This document shows, piece after piece, positions 61,604-64,000 of a stretch of 64,000 nucleotides of DNA. The position numbers and the translations under genes were made by a program. Under the pieces are notes generated by a model, which did not search any database, was not told the DNA's origin, and was given only the letters and a program-made list of their open reading frames with translations. Position 1 is the first letter of the stretch; every line of letters starts with the position of its first letter. The DNA is from Nakamurella sp. PAMC28650 (lineage in GTDB: Bacteria > Actinomycetota > Actinomycetes > Mycobacteriales > Nakamurellaceae): NCBI RefSeq assembly GCF_014303395.1, contig NZ_CP060298.1:1922001-1986000 (forward strand). The letters are read 5' to 3'.

Positions 61604-62013
61604 TCCGATCGACGCCCGTTCGTCGGGCGGCACAGTCCGACCCCCGGCCGCCACGCGGCCCGGGGGTCGTCTGCGTCTGCTGGGTCTGCGTCTGCGGGGC
61701 CTGCCCCGGTGCGGTCGTGTCTCGGGACGGTCACAACTGCGCGTCCCGAGCGCGCGGACGGTCGTTGTTCGCCCTCGGCGTACCGAAGGTCTCTGGTGGA
61801 ACGCCGCAGCTAGGGGGAGCGTTGTAGACATCGTGGGGGCTCTGGTGCGCAGAGCTCTCTGTCACGAGTGGATGAAGGAACCGGGCCTGCTGGCCCGGCC
61901 CGACTAGACTTTCGACGATCCGGTCCGTATCGGCTTCGGCAGCGAACTACTCGCTGAGGACGTCAACACGGAATGGACCACCTCCCTGCCGCGCACGCTC
62001 GTAAGGAGTGCAC
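61604..62013. other. lsr2-clpC intergenic region
   Basis: This is 410 bp holding the lsr2 terminator (61638-61669) and the clpC promoter region. TAGACT (61905-61910) is a possible -10. CTTCGGCAGCGAAC near 61930 resembles a ClgR site only weakly. Nothing else is recognised. Confidence 0.45.
61638..61669 (+). terminator. lsr2 terminator hairpin
   Basis: CGACCCCCGGCCGC pairs with GCGGCCCGGGGGTCG with one bulged base, around CAC. It starts 34 bp after the lsr2 stop. A very stable GC stem of the type used in actinobacteria. Confidence 0.75.

Positions 62014-64000
<1,987 letters not shown>

Noticed and set aside
61920-61945. ClgR box upstream of clpC
   Set aside because: CTTCGGCAGCGAAC has one good half only; the other half does not fit the consensus.

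Overview
This window is about 64 kb of high-GC DNA with actinobacterial gene content: Lsr2, FtsH-folE-folP-folB-folK-DUF3180, an HbhA-like protein behind an XRE regulator, a 13E12-type HNH protein, PrimPolC/LigC and Lhr next to Nei2. The order ppa / dacB / DUF2342 / tilS / hpt / ftsH / folE / folP / folB / folK / DUF3180 / Rv3604c-like / lysS / lsr2 / clpC matches the mycobacterial chromosome, so this is chromosome rather than plasmid. Repeat-rich intergenic DNA and the set of IS families suggest a Nakamurella-like or other frankial actinobacterium. That placement is inference.

Layout. 1-4.7 kb: a heterodimeric ABC exporter (minus strand) and its TetR repressor; a six-copy 77-bp array of overlapping mini-ORFs lies between the two ABC genes. 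4.8-6.7 kb: a 32-aa membrane peptide, a 15-bp repeat array, a relic of an XRE regulator behind twin palindromes, and a PLP trans-sulfuration enzyme. 6.7-13.2 kb: a mobile-element island. It holds a DUF222/HNH gene, an IS1595 element split by an ISAzo13 element, a decayed fragment and a frameshifted IS1380 element. 13.4-19.2 kb: the giant helicase Lhr overlapping the glycosylase Nei2. 19-25 kb: a TPR membrane protein, PrimPolC, an IS5 element, then LigC overlapping a GT-C glycosyltransferase. 25-28.5 kb: surface-glycan genes (UDP-glucuronate decarboxylase, GT2, large membrane GT). 28.5-43.6 kb: an AAA ATPase, a TetR regulator, a lipoprotein metallopeptidase, GtrA, an AlaX-like editing protein, an M19 dipeptidase, an aminotransferase, DUF445, a VOC protein, a degenerate uridine kinase, a 2-oxoglutarate oxygenase, and the XRE-hbhA-DUF2516 cluster closed by a strong terminator. 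43.7-64 kb: the conserved housekeeping run ppa to clpC, with a DUF559/AbiEi-type gene and repeat arrays inserted between hpt and ftsH.

How the genes work together. DNA repair is a recurring theme (Lhr-Nei2, PrimPolC-LigC, a putative 3-methyladenine glycosylase, and a LexA-like box once upstream of the HNH gene). ftsH-folE-folP-folB-folK-DUF3180 is a tightly overlapping transcription unit for protein quality control and tetrahydrofolate synthesis. tilS-hpt follows a DacB and a DUF2342 gene.

The most unusual material is non-genic: (1) the chain of GTGA-coupled 26-codon mini-ORFs; (2) several intergenic arrays in which a TAYGAS-type word recurs every 20-24 bp; (3) a set of IS insertions whose exact junctions can be read, including one whose precise excision would restore a transposase and one that cut a LexA-like box. 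No rRNA, tRNA or CRISPR array was recognised.
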